Shown: piece after piece, positions 6,193 to 12,487 of the stretch | Layout of the letters: every line of letters starts with the position of its first letter | Position numbering within the stretch: the first letter of the stretch is position 1 | Origin: Desulfurococcales archaeon | GTDB taxonomy: Archaea > Thermoproteota > Thermoprotei_A > Sulfolobales > Ignicoccaceae | Length of the DNA stretch: 13,254 nt | Reading direction: 5' to 3' | NCBI GenBank assembly: GCA_015521275.1 | Contig: WAOJ01000148.1 | Span: 1-13,254 of the forward strand | Translations under genes and position numbers: made by a program | Notes under the pieces: generated by a model | Database searches by the model: none | What the model saw: only the letters and a program-made list of their open reading frames with translations | What the model was told of the DNA's origin: nothing

Positions 6193-8209
6193 CCTTCTCT
6201 GCCACCTTCCTACCTATTATCTTCGCTACCAAATCCCTCTTCTGTAATATATCCTCGGGCCCCCTTATGCCGGCCTCCCACAGCTTCCTAGCCCTCACTC
6301 TACCTATGTAGGGGAGCTTTACCAAGCTCACCAGCTCTTCCCTCACGCCATACTTCATTCTGACCTCGAGCTTTCCTAGTTCTTCTGCGTGTCTCTTCAT
6401 TCCCAAGAACTTACAAAGTTCAGAGTAAGCGTGTAAGAGCCAAGAGGCCGTGTCGCTGAAGACCCTCACGTCTCCAGGATAGACCTTGTGCCTCTCAGCT
6501 ATAACGTCGTCCGGTACTTCGTTTATCCAGTCTTCCAAGACCAACGCAACCTTCAACGCTGAGGCCCATAGTTCCAGATCTTCGTGATCCTTTACTATGA
6601 GTTCGTACTCCCTTTCGTAGGCTATTCTCCTAAGCTTCTTGAACTCCTTTGCATATACGCTTCTCTTTGGCATGTCAGGAGTCATGGATATTAAGTGCAA
6701 GTAGCCGAGGACGTGAGCTTTGCCAGCCCTTCTCCTAAGCGCGTCTCTTACTACCTTTGCGCCATAAGGGTCTACGTAGAGCTTGGATATCAATGAACCC
6801 AAACGGGTTGGCGCTAGAGACGGAGCAACGGCCCCCATGTTTATTAAGAACCTCAAGGCTTCCTTGGAGGCTTCCATAGCGTCTTGCGTACCCATAGTTA
6901 TCCCAAAGAGCGTTTTGGATATGAAGTCCTCTAGTTCTTCTTCACTCCTCACGATTCTCCTGGTAATTAAACCCAATATGACCTTCCTCAAGGCCCTAGG
7001 GCTATCCAGAGAACTCTTCACCGGCTCCGGCTCGCCCTTGACGTACTTCTCAAAGACTTCCTTCGCGTTATCCTTAGCTATTAATACAGATATGCCGACT
7101 TTGTCCATTCCGGGCCTCCCTGCTCTCCCGGCCATCTGCTTGTACTCGGAAACAGAGATGGGCTCGCTTATTCCCAAGTCCTTATTGTATCTAGTATACT
7201 TCTCTATGATAACGGTCTTGGCTGGCAGGTTCACTCCGGCCGCCAAGGTCGGGGTAGCGGCTATGAGCCTTATGACCCCGGCTCTGAAACCATCCTCAAT
7301 AATCATTCTGGCCTCGTTCGTTAAGCCCGCGTGGTGAAAAGCTACCCTCCTTTCCACTAACTTGGCTATCTTCTCTCCAAACTCTCCCTCAACTTCTAGC
7401 CTTATCTTGTCGGCCCACTCCTTGCTCTCTGAGTCCGGCTTGAAGTACTTTGAGAATTCCTCTGCTACCTTTTCCGCTTTATTTCTGGTTGGGGCGAAGT
7501 ACAGCACTTGCCCCTCCTTCAAGTACTTGTAGGCGGCGTCTAACGCGGCGTTCCCAGTTACCTTCTCAACCCTCTCCACTCCATCTTCAAAAAGGACCTC
7601 GTATTTCTTAGAATCCATAACACCTTCTCTAAGCTCCACGGGTCTCCAGTCATCGTAGACGAGGTCCGCCTCCAACCATTGGGCTATCTCTTCCAAGTTC
7701 CCGACGGTCGCGCTCAAGCCTAGGAGCTGGACGCCCTCCATCTTGAGCTGTGTCACTACAGTCTCCAGCGTGGGCCCTCTCTCGGGTTCTCCCACGTAAT
7801 GGATCTCGTCCACCACCACTACTCCTAGGTCCTCTAACCACTCCGGCTCATGCCTAAGGATGGAGTCCATCCTCTCGTACGTAGCTATGAGTATTCTCTT
7901 GTCGCCCAGCTGAGGGCTGTGGTAATCTCCTACGCTCAACATAACGTTATCTTTTCCGAAGACTGAGCTCAACGACCTATACTTCTCAAATGCTATGCTC
8001 CTCAAGGGCAACAAGTAGGCGACGTTGTAGTTGTGCTTTAGAGCGTTAAATATAGCCATTTCGGCCACTAAGGTCTTCCCGGAGCCCGTGGGGGCCGAAA
8101 CGAGCAAGTTTTTGAAAGATAGCAGCCCCTTCTCTAAGGCTTTCCTTTGGACGGGGAAGAGGTCCTTTATGCCTCTTGACTTCAGCCACTCCGCTAACTC
8201 CTCATTGAT
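6158..8209 (-). CDS. hel308: Hel308-type DNA helicase, apparently non-canonical start codon
   Basis: Superfamily 2 3'-5' helicase acting on lagging-strand fork structures. Counting from 8209 it has about 683 residues. It shows the Q-motif region LFPVQRKALEKG (18-29), Walker A SAPTGSGKT (38-46), DEIH (134-137), LSATVGN (165-171), ATPTLAAGVNLP (motif V) and QMAGRAGRPGMD (motif VI, from 358). A C-terminal winged-helix/ratchet region and the helix-hairpin-helix VKLPYIGRVRARKLWEAGI follow. The first standard start codon in frame is TTG 8107, which would delete the Q-motif. Upstream the frame is open to a stop at 8284 but contains no ATG, GTG or TTG. ATC 8209-8207, preceded by GGGGATC, gives INEELAEWLKSRGIKDLFP, matching the family N-terminus. 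Either the start is ATC or there is a sequence error. Confidence 0.95.
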   Translation of the reverse strand: MNEELAEWLKSRGIKDLFPVQRKALEKGLLSFKNLLVSAPTGSGKTLVAEMAIFNALKHNYNVAYLLPLRSIAFEKYRSLSSVFGKDNVMLSVGDYHSPQLGDKRILIATYERMDSILRHEPEWLEDLGVVVVDEIHYVGEPERGPTLETVVTQLKMEGVQLLGLSATVGNLEEIAQWLEADLVYDDWRPVELREGVMDSKKYEVLFEDGVERVEKVTGNAALDAAYKYLKEGQVLYFAPTRNKAEKVAEEFSKYFKPDSESKEWADKIRLEVEGEFGEKIAKLVERRVAFHHAGLTNEARMIIEDGFRAGVIRLIAATPTLAAGVNLPAKTVIIEKYTRYNKDLGISEPISVSEYKQMAGRAGRPGMDKVGISVLIAKDNAKEVFEKYVKGEPEPVKSSLDSPRALRKVILGLITRRIVRSEEELEDFISKTLFGITMGTQDAMEASKEALRFLINMGAVAPSLAPTRLGSLISKLYVDPYGAKVVRDALRRRAGKAHVLGYLHLISMTPDMPKRSVYAKEFKKLRRIAYEREYELIVKDHEDLELWASALKVALVLEDWINEVPDDVIAERHKVYPGDVRVFSDTASWLLHAYSELCKFLGMKRHAEELGKLEVRMKYGVREELVSLVKLPYIGRVRARKLWEAGIRGPEDILQKRDLVAKIIGRKVAEKVIDAMLGGVRS

Positions 8210-8281
8210 GCTAGATCCCCATGACTTACGTTCGAACGGAAGTATTACTGAATTTAGGGCAATCCAAAAACTTTCGAAGCG

Positions 8282-8290
8282 CTATTATAG
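8282..8290. promoter_or_regulatory. TATA-like element between hel308 and aroA
   Basis: CTATTATAG on the plus strand (CTATAATAG on minus) is nearly symmetric. On plus it would start transcription near 8311, four bases before the aroA TTG start, which means an almost leaderless message. On minus it would start near 8261, about 50 bases before the proposed hel308 ATC. A second minus candidate, CTAAATTC near 8253, would give a leader of about 20 bases. Confidence 0.4.
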
Positions 8291-8314
8291 CCCTTTCAAT
8301 GTCCGCTGGGAGCC

Positions 8315-9583
8315 TTGAGAGTAAGGGTTGAGCCCTCTATTGCTGAGGGTGAGACTGAAGCCCCTCCCAGCAAGAGCTGGAGCCAGAGGGCTCTGTTCCT
8401 AGCGTTGCTCGCGAGAGGAGAGACCGCTTTGGAGGGATTACCCACTTCCGACGACGTGATGGCCAGCTTGGAAGCGGTCAAGGCGTTCGGTGCGGAAGTT
8501 GTGAAAGAAGGGTCCAAGACTAAGATAATCTCTGAAGGAGAAGCCAAAGTGCCGGAAGACGTGATTAATATGAGGGGTTCCGGAACGGGCGCCAGGATAG
8601 CGATAGGGATAGCCACTACCTTGCCGAAGGGCTTCGGAGCGGTCGTGACCGGCGATCATACCTTAAGGAGGAGGCCCATGGGTCCGGTTATAGAACTCTT
8701 CAACTCCTTGGGGGCAGAGGTTAGGAGCGTTAGAGGCGACAAGCTGCCGGTGGTGGCGTTCGGGCACTTGAGGGGAGGAGACGTCGAAACCGATGGGAGC
8801 GTTACTAGTCAGCACGTGACCTCTGCCCTCATAGCTGGCAACAAGGCAGAAGAAACCTTGAAGGTTAAGATAAGGAGGCCCGTCTCTAGGTCTTACATAG
8901 CCCTTACCGTCTCCGTAGCGAGGCTCTTCGGCTCCAAGGTCTCTTGCAATAATGAGATGAGCGAGTGTTCCGTAAGCCCCTCCGACCTAAAGGCCATAAG
9001 AGCCGAGGTGCCCGGCGATTACGCCTTAGCGGCCTTCCCCCTCGTCGCCGGAGCTTTGACTGGGGGCAGAGTTACCGTAAGGGGCTTGCCCGAGCCGGAG
9101 GGCAAGTTCGGCGACCACAAGGTCATTGAATATATGAGGAGGTTTGGGGCCGAGGTAAGGTATTCCAATGGTTCCGTAACGGTTGAGGGAGGCGAGCTGA
9201 GGGGAGCTACGGTCAACTTGAGGGACGAGCCGGACCTAGCCTTGCCCTTGGCGGCCTTGGCGGCAGAGGCCAAGGGGGAGAGCGTATTAACCGGCTTGAG
9301 ACACCTAGCCTACAAGGAGTCTAACCGGATAAAGACGATAGTGGAGACGCTGAGGTGCTTTGGCGTAAGCGCCCAAGCGGAAGGGGGGAGCATAAGGATA
9401 TGGGGAGGGATAAAGAAGAGGTGTAAGCTTAAGTGTCCCGGAGATCATAGAATAGCTATGATGGCAGCGGTAATGGGTACTGTAATGGGTTCAGAGATAG
9501 ATTCAGCTGAGTGCGTTAGCAAGAGTTGGCCCGAGTTTTGGGACGCAATGGAGACATTGGGGGTGAAGGTGTATGTCGGATAG
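8315..9583 (+). CDS. aroA: 3-phosphoshikimate 1-carboxyvinyltransferase (EPSP synthase)
   Basis: Condenses shikimate 3-phosphate and phosphoenolpyruvate to EPSP in the sixth step of the shikimate pathway; cytoplasmic. The 422-residue product is complete. It has PPSKSWSQRALFLA (K20, S21, R25), MRGSGTGAR (86-94), TLRRRPMGP (116-124), TSQHVTSAL (164-172), RDEPDLALPLAALA with catalytic-region D304, LAYKESNRIKTI (K334, E335, R338) and CPGDHRIAMM (D377, R379). The start is TTG 8315, giving LRVRVEPS exactly where the family begins; ATG 8298 is out of frame. It leads a three-gene operon and overlaps the next gene by 11 bases. No other shikimate gene is present in the window. Confidence 0.97.
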   Translation: MRVRVEPSIAEGETEAPPSKSWSQRALFLALLARGETALEGLPTSDDVMASLEAVKAFGAEVVKEGSKTKIISEGEAKVPEDVINMRGSGTGARIAIGIATTLPKGFGAVVTGDHTLRRRPMGPVIELFNSLGAEVRSVRGDKLPVVAFGHLRGGDVETDGSVTSQHVTSALIAGNKAEETLKVKIRRPVSRSYIALTVSVARLFGSKVSCNNEMSECSVSPSDLKAIRAEVPGDYALAAFPLVAGALTGGRVTVRGLPEPEGKFGDHKVIEYMRRFGAEVRYSNGSVTVEGGELRGATVNLRDEPDLALPLAALAAEAKGESVLTGLRHLAYKESNRIKTIVETLRCFGVSAQAEGGSIRIWGGIKKRCKLKCPGDHRIAMMAAVMGTVMGSEIDSAECVSKSWPEFWDAMETLGVKVYVG

Positions 9584-10034
9584 CAAGTGGAAGATAAGTA
9601 GGAAGGATGGTTATGTTGAGATAAAGAGCGAAGACGTTAGGGTCATAGTTAATCCGACTAAGAACGTTGAAGACGCGGTCTCGGCAGACTTCATAATTCT
9701 CACCTCAAAGCCCAAGAACATCAAGAGGATAGAGAAGAGTTTGGTGGAGAGCGGAGCAATAATTGTTAGCAAGGAGAGGCTAGGGAAGAAGATAGAAGGA
9801 AAAGCGTATGTTGAGTACATAGACAAACACAAGGGCTTAACTGAGGGCCTTTGGGTGAGCAGTACAAAGGACAACAAACTCATGATCTTCGTTGAGGGAG
9901 ATGAAGAATACGTGGTCCTAGTGCCGGACCAAGGCTCGGTGGGGGATGCCCTAAAGGTCTCCGGAGAGGTTTACGATAGAGAACCAAAAAAGGTGGTGAA
10001 CTTAAGGACCTTGAGGGAGGAGGAAGTTAAATGA
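9573..10034 (+). CDS. Uncharacterised 153-residue protein in the aroA operon
   Basis: Not recognised. Soluble and lysine-rich, with a beta-rich start (GYVEIKSEDVRVIVNP, about 13-28). ADFIILTSKPKNIKRIEKSLVESGAIIVSKE follows (about 38-68, quoted in parts: ADFIILTSKPKN, then SGAIIVSKE). Later come LMIFVEGDEEYVVLVPDQGS and a charged tail. The order strand, aD.IilTs.p., helix, gaiIvs, then vvLvPDqG recalls the start of metallo-beta-lactamase-fold proteins of the UPF0173 kind, but the HxHxDH metal motif is absent. If the resemblance is real this is a non-enzymatic derivative; confidence in that is low. The start ATG 9573 has a GGTGAAGGTG site inside aroA, and the stop overlaps the next ATG in ATGA, so it is translated as part of the operon. 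Confidence 0.75.
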   Translation: MSDSKWKISRKDGYVEIKSEDVRVIVNPTKNVEDAVSADFIILTSKPKNIKRIEKSLVESGAIIVSKERLGKKIEGKAYVEYIDKHKGLTEGLWVSSTKDNKLMIFVEGDEEYVVLVPDQGSVGDALKVSGEVYDREPKKVVNLRTLREEEVK

Positions 10035-10687
10035 AGAGAATAAACATAACGATAGACCTCAAGGGCAGCACGCCGACAGAAAGCTTGGCCAAGCTAATTT
10101 CCTTTATATTTAATCCATATAGCATGGCGCTTGCACTAATACCGATATCCATGAGGGACGGTAACGTAGGCTTCTCGCTCTTAGCAATGCTATCGCTCGC
10201 CTTAGCTCCTTTGTTAAAGCACATGCACGGCGTACATAAGGGCTTCTGGGACTTGGACATAAGCGACTACAGGAAGAGACCCTCGATATTACTGCTCTCC
10301 GGTTTGACGGGCATATTGGGCTCCTACTTGTTGTTCTTATTGAATGCTAAGTATACCTCATTGGCCACGCTCCTCTATGCAACTACTGGTTTGGTGGCGG
10401 CTGTGGCTTCAAAGTACGTAAAGGTATCCATACACGTTGCTACGGCGAGCATAACTACGGTGGCCCTCGCCTATACCTTCGGCAAGTGGGTCTTAGCGAT
10501 AGCAGTACCCTTGACAGTGCTCATAGCTTGGTCTAGGTTAAGGCTCAGGGCCCACACGCCCTTAGAGGTGAGCGAAGGGATTTCAGTTGCTGGCGTGGGC
10601 TCCACTTTAGCCTTCATAATAATGATGTACATATTCTCTCATTTTCACGTCGGAGTTTTAACTATCGAACAGACCTTAGGGGCCTAA
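10031..10687 (+). CDS. PAP2-like integral membrane phosphatase (divergent)
   Basis: 218 residues with about six hydrophobic segments (roughly 22-42, 47-64, 85-105, 108-128, 134-150, 152-168, 186-206, some short). Between them lie DISDYRKRPSI (about 75-85), KVSIHVATASITTVAL (about 130-145) and AWSRLRLRAHTPLEVSEG (about 165-182). These line up with the three motifs of PAP2 (type 2 phosphatidic acid phosphatase) proteins: a basic-RP motif, a histidine motif in place of PSGH, and SRx5Hx3D with Glu instead of Asp. It may dephosphorylate a lipid or polyprenyl phosphate. The start ATG 10031 overlaps the previous stop and has a GGAGGAGG site. It is the last gene of the aroA operon; link to aromatic synthesis is not apparent. 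Confidence 0.7.
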   Translation: MKRINITIDLKGSTPTESLAKLISFIFNPYSMALALIPISMRDGNVGFSLLAMLSLALAPLLKHMHGVHKGFWDLDISDYRKRPSILLLSGLTGILGSYLLFLLNAKYTSLATLLYATTGLVAAVASKYVKVSIHVATASITTVALAYTFGKWVLAIAVPLTVLIAWSRLRLRAHTPLEVSEGISVAGVGSTLAFIIMMYIFSHFHVGVLTIEQTLGA

Positions 10688-10693
10688 CATTTC

Positions 10694-10710
10694 ACCTGAT
10701 ACGATCAGGT
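10694..10710. repeat. Perfect 7-bp inverted repeat, possible operator
   Basis: ACCTGAT-ACG-ATCAGGT lies between the PAP2-like gene and the winged-helix gene. It abuts the TATA-like GTTATATGA (10710-10717). A symmetric site touching a TATA box next to a small helix-turn-helix gene suggests autoregulation. It could instead form a hairpin at the 3' end of the PAP2-like message, but no T-run follows. Confidence 0.5.
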
Positions 10711-10723
10711 TATATGAAGACCG

Positions 10724-11014
10724 ATGAGTAAGGGACGTGGGAACCGAAGGTTGAAAGGAAAGAAGGCCCTCATCTTGAAAATATTGAGGGAAGGGCCTAA
10801 GAACACTAAAGAGATTTATGCATTTATGGGTGCTAAGACTGAAAGTCAGAAGGCGAACGTCAGGAAGGTCCTCTCCCATTTGAGGCGGAAAGGCTTGATA
10901 GTGAAGGTCCCCGGCAGCAGTTACTGGGCTATAACTGAGAGAGGTCTGAAGGTCTTGGAATGCTTGGAGGTAATAGAGGAGGTAGAGACCCATGGCGCCC
11001 CCGGCGGGATTTGA
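10724..11014 (+). CDS. Small winged-helix DNA-binding protein
   Basis: 96 residues with a single winged helix-turn-helix: KKALILKILREGPKNTKEIY (about 13-32), SQKANVRKVLSHLRRKGLIVK (about 41-61) and the wing VPGSSYWAITERGLKVLE. It is of the MarR/ArsR-like archaeal one-domain kind, so probably a transcription regulator; no ligand domain is visible. The start is ATG 10724, or TTG 10751 if transcription starts 25 bases after the TATA at 10710-10717. The latter loses only a basic N-terminal tail. The last seven codons (10993-11014) lie on the opposite strand of the tRNA-Arg gene. An inverted repeat directly upstream may be its own binding site. Confidence 0.8.
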   Translation: MSKGRGNRRLKGKKALILKILREGPKNTKEIYAFMGAKTESQKANVRKVLSHLRRKGLIVKVPGSSYWAITERGLKVLECLEVIEEVETHGAPGGI

Positions 11015-11069
11015 ACCCGCGACCACGGGCTCCGAAGGCCCGCGCTCTTCCTGGCTGAGCTACGGGGGC
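10993..11069 (-). tRNA. tRNA-Arg (anticodon TCG), CCA encoded
   Basis: The complete cloverleaf reads from 11069 down. It has acceptor GCCCCCG paired with CGGGGGC, D stem GCTC/GAGC and anticodon stem CGGGC/GCCCG. The loop is CTTCGGA (anticodon TCG at 11035-11033). The 5-base variable region is TGGTC, the T stem is GCGGG/CCCGC with TTCAAAT, and the discriminator is G. CCA follows as part of the gene (10995-10993). No intron is seen. A14 and G15 are present; G15 (position 11055) is the site archaea convert to archaeosine. The 3' end overlaps the winged-helix gene by 22 bases. A TATA-like element at 11092-11103 is well placed to transcribe it. Confidence 0.97.
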
Positions 11070-11091
11070 CCTCGGTCGCTTCTCCTTCCGG

Positions 11092-11103
11092 CTTAATACT
11101 TTA
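11092..11103 (-). promoter_or_regulatory. TATA-like element for tRNA-Arg, possibly shared
   Basis: The minus strand reads CCTAAAGTATTAAGCC, centred about 27 bases upstream of the mature tRNA 5' end, the right distance for direct transcription of the tRNA. On the plus strand the same A/T island (CTTAATACTTTA) could serve the radical SAM gene with a leader of about 30 bases. Confidence 0.45.
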
Positions 11104-11153
11104 GGCCGAGCCATTCATTACTCCTACTGCATTGCCTCTCGAGGTCCAAGTAC

Positions 11154-12482
11154 ATGTGTTGGATTGTAAGAGAGAAGAGCGTCGTAACGAATGTGGGAAA
11201 GTGTTCGTGGGGAAAGTGCATCTTCTGCGGCTGGGGCAAGAGAATGGGCAACGAAACTCCGGAGGAGATCAAGGAGAAGTTTGAGAAAGCGATATCGCAG
11301 AGGCCAAAGAGGCTAAAGGTCTTCACCTCTGGCAGCTTCTTCGACGACGCTCAATTCCCCCCTTGGTTAAGGCTTTGGCTTGCGGATCGCTTGGACAGGT
11401 CTTGTGTTGAAGAACTTCAGTTGGAGAGCTTGCCGGACTTCATAACCTACGAGAAGCTTCAGCCGTTCTTGAGGAGGAGCTATGAGCTAATAATGGCTTT
11501 GGGCTTAGAGGTGGCGGACAACGAAGCTCTAAAGGCCTTAGGCAAGTATCCAGCCATGAGCGTTGAGAAATACGTATCCACTGCTTTAACGCTGAAGAAC
11601 TTGGGAATTAGGGTAAAGACGTACGTTTTGGTTAACCCTCCTATAGAGAATTGGAGGGAGCTATTGCCCAAGACCGTAGATCTCGCTTTGAAGCACTCGG
11701 ACGAGGTAGTCTTGATAAATACTTACCCGCACTCCGAGAGTCCGCTATTCGTAATGTGGGTTCAGGGTAAGTGGAAGCCTTTGCCACCGGAGGAGTTCTA
11801 TGAAGCCGTAAAGCCTTGGCTGGGAGACCCTAGAGTACAAGTGGACAGCAGCAACTTCGCTTTCAGACCCAAGTTCCCCAAGCATATGAGGAAGAAGATA
11901 GTTGGAGCAAATGAACAAGCTCTTTTACATCCCTATTACGAGGTCTGGCAGTACTTCCTAGAACACTTCTACGAGCCGCCTAAGAAGAAGAGGATACTGC
12001 TCTTTGTTCCATGCTCATACAGAAAGCCTTACTATAAGAGCAAGACTTGGAGGGCCATAAGGAGGGCTTTGAGAGAGGTAGGCATGCTTAGAAAGGTTCA
12101 CATGGTAGCGATAAGCTCTCCCGGCGTAGTCCCGGAGGAGTTTGCAGATGAATACCCCTTCAACGCATACGACTGGCCAGAGTGGGAAGAGACGGAGGAA
12201 ATAAAGAAGAAGTACATACAAGTTACTAAGGAAAGGGTGAAGAGGTTCCTAAAGGCTCACGCTAGACACTACGATAGGATCTTGGTTTACTTGAAGCCGG
12301 ACAGCGAGAGCTTCAAGGCAGTTATGGGGGCTTGCGAAGAGCTCGGAATAAAGTGCGAACCTTGTATAAAGGAGGAGCATTACGAAGAGGTGAGGGACTT
12401 CAAGCCTCCAGTGGCCCATCCAAAACTCCTGGAGGACTTGAAAGAGTGCTTGAGGAGGTCCTTGAAGCTCGTAAAGGTTTAG
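11154..12482 (+). CDS. Radical SAM / ArcS-like fusion, probable one-chain archaeosine synthase
   Basis: 442 residues in two parts. Residues 1 to about 270 are a radical SAM domain resembling RaSEA, with C17, C22 and C25 in KCSWGKCIFCGWGK, FTSGSFFDDAQFP (57-69), VEELQLESLPDFIT (85-98) and LVNPPIENW. Residues 280 to about 405 resemble the ArcS catalytic domain, with LFVPCSYRKPYYKSK (283-297) and SSPGVVPEEFADEYPFNAYD (321-340). In Euryarchaeota ArcS adds lysine to preQ0 at tRNA position 15 and RaSEA splits the adduct to give archaeosine, as separate proteins. The TGT-like and PUA parts of ArcS are absent. The cluster motif is CX4CX2C, not the usual CX3CX2C. ATG 11154 is the only standard in-frame start between the upstream stop and the Cys motif. 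It is divergent from a tRNA-Arg gene and ends 5 bases from the next, convergent gene. Confidence 0.85.
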   Translation: MCWIVREKSVVTNVGKCSWGKCIFCGWGKRMGNETPEEIKEKFEKAISQRPKRLKVFTSGSFFDDAQFPPWLRLWLADRLDRSCVEELQLESLPDFITYEKLQPFLRRSYELIMALGLEVADNEALKALGKYPAMSVEKYVSTALTLKNLGIRVKTYVLVNPPIENWRELLPKTVDLALKHSDEVVLINTYPHSESPLFVMWVQGKWKPLPPEEFYEAVKPWLGDPRVQVDSSNFAFRPKFPKHMRKKIVGANEQALLHPYYEVWQYFLEHFYEPPKKKRILLFVPCSYRKPYYKSKTWRAIRRALREVGMLRKVHMVAISSPGVVPEEFADEYPFNAYDWPEWEETEEIKKKYIQVTKERVKRFLKAHARHYDRILVYLKPDSESFKAVMGACEELGIKCEPCIKEEHYEEVRDFKPPVAHPKLLEDLKECLRRSLKLVKV

Positions 12483-12487
12483 AAACG

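Noticed and set aside
6783..7337. 184-codon plus-strand open frame inside hel308
   Set aside because: Shadow of the helicase C-terminal half, which has all expected motifs on the minus strand.
8105..8107. TTG 8107 as the hel308 start
   Set aside because: Would remove the conserved Q-motif helix encoded directly upstream in the same frame.
10694..10710. Inverted repeat as an intrinsic terminator of the aroA operon
   Set aside because: No T-run follows the hairpin; the sequence after it is TATATGAAG, which looks like a promoter element.
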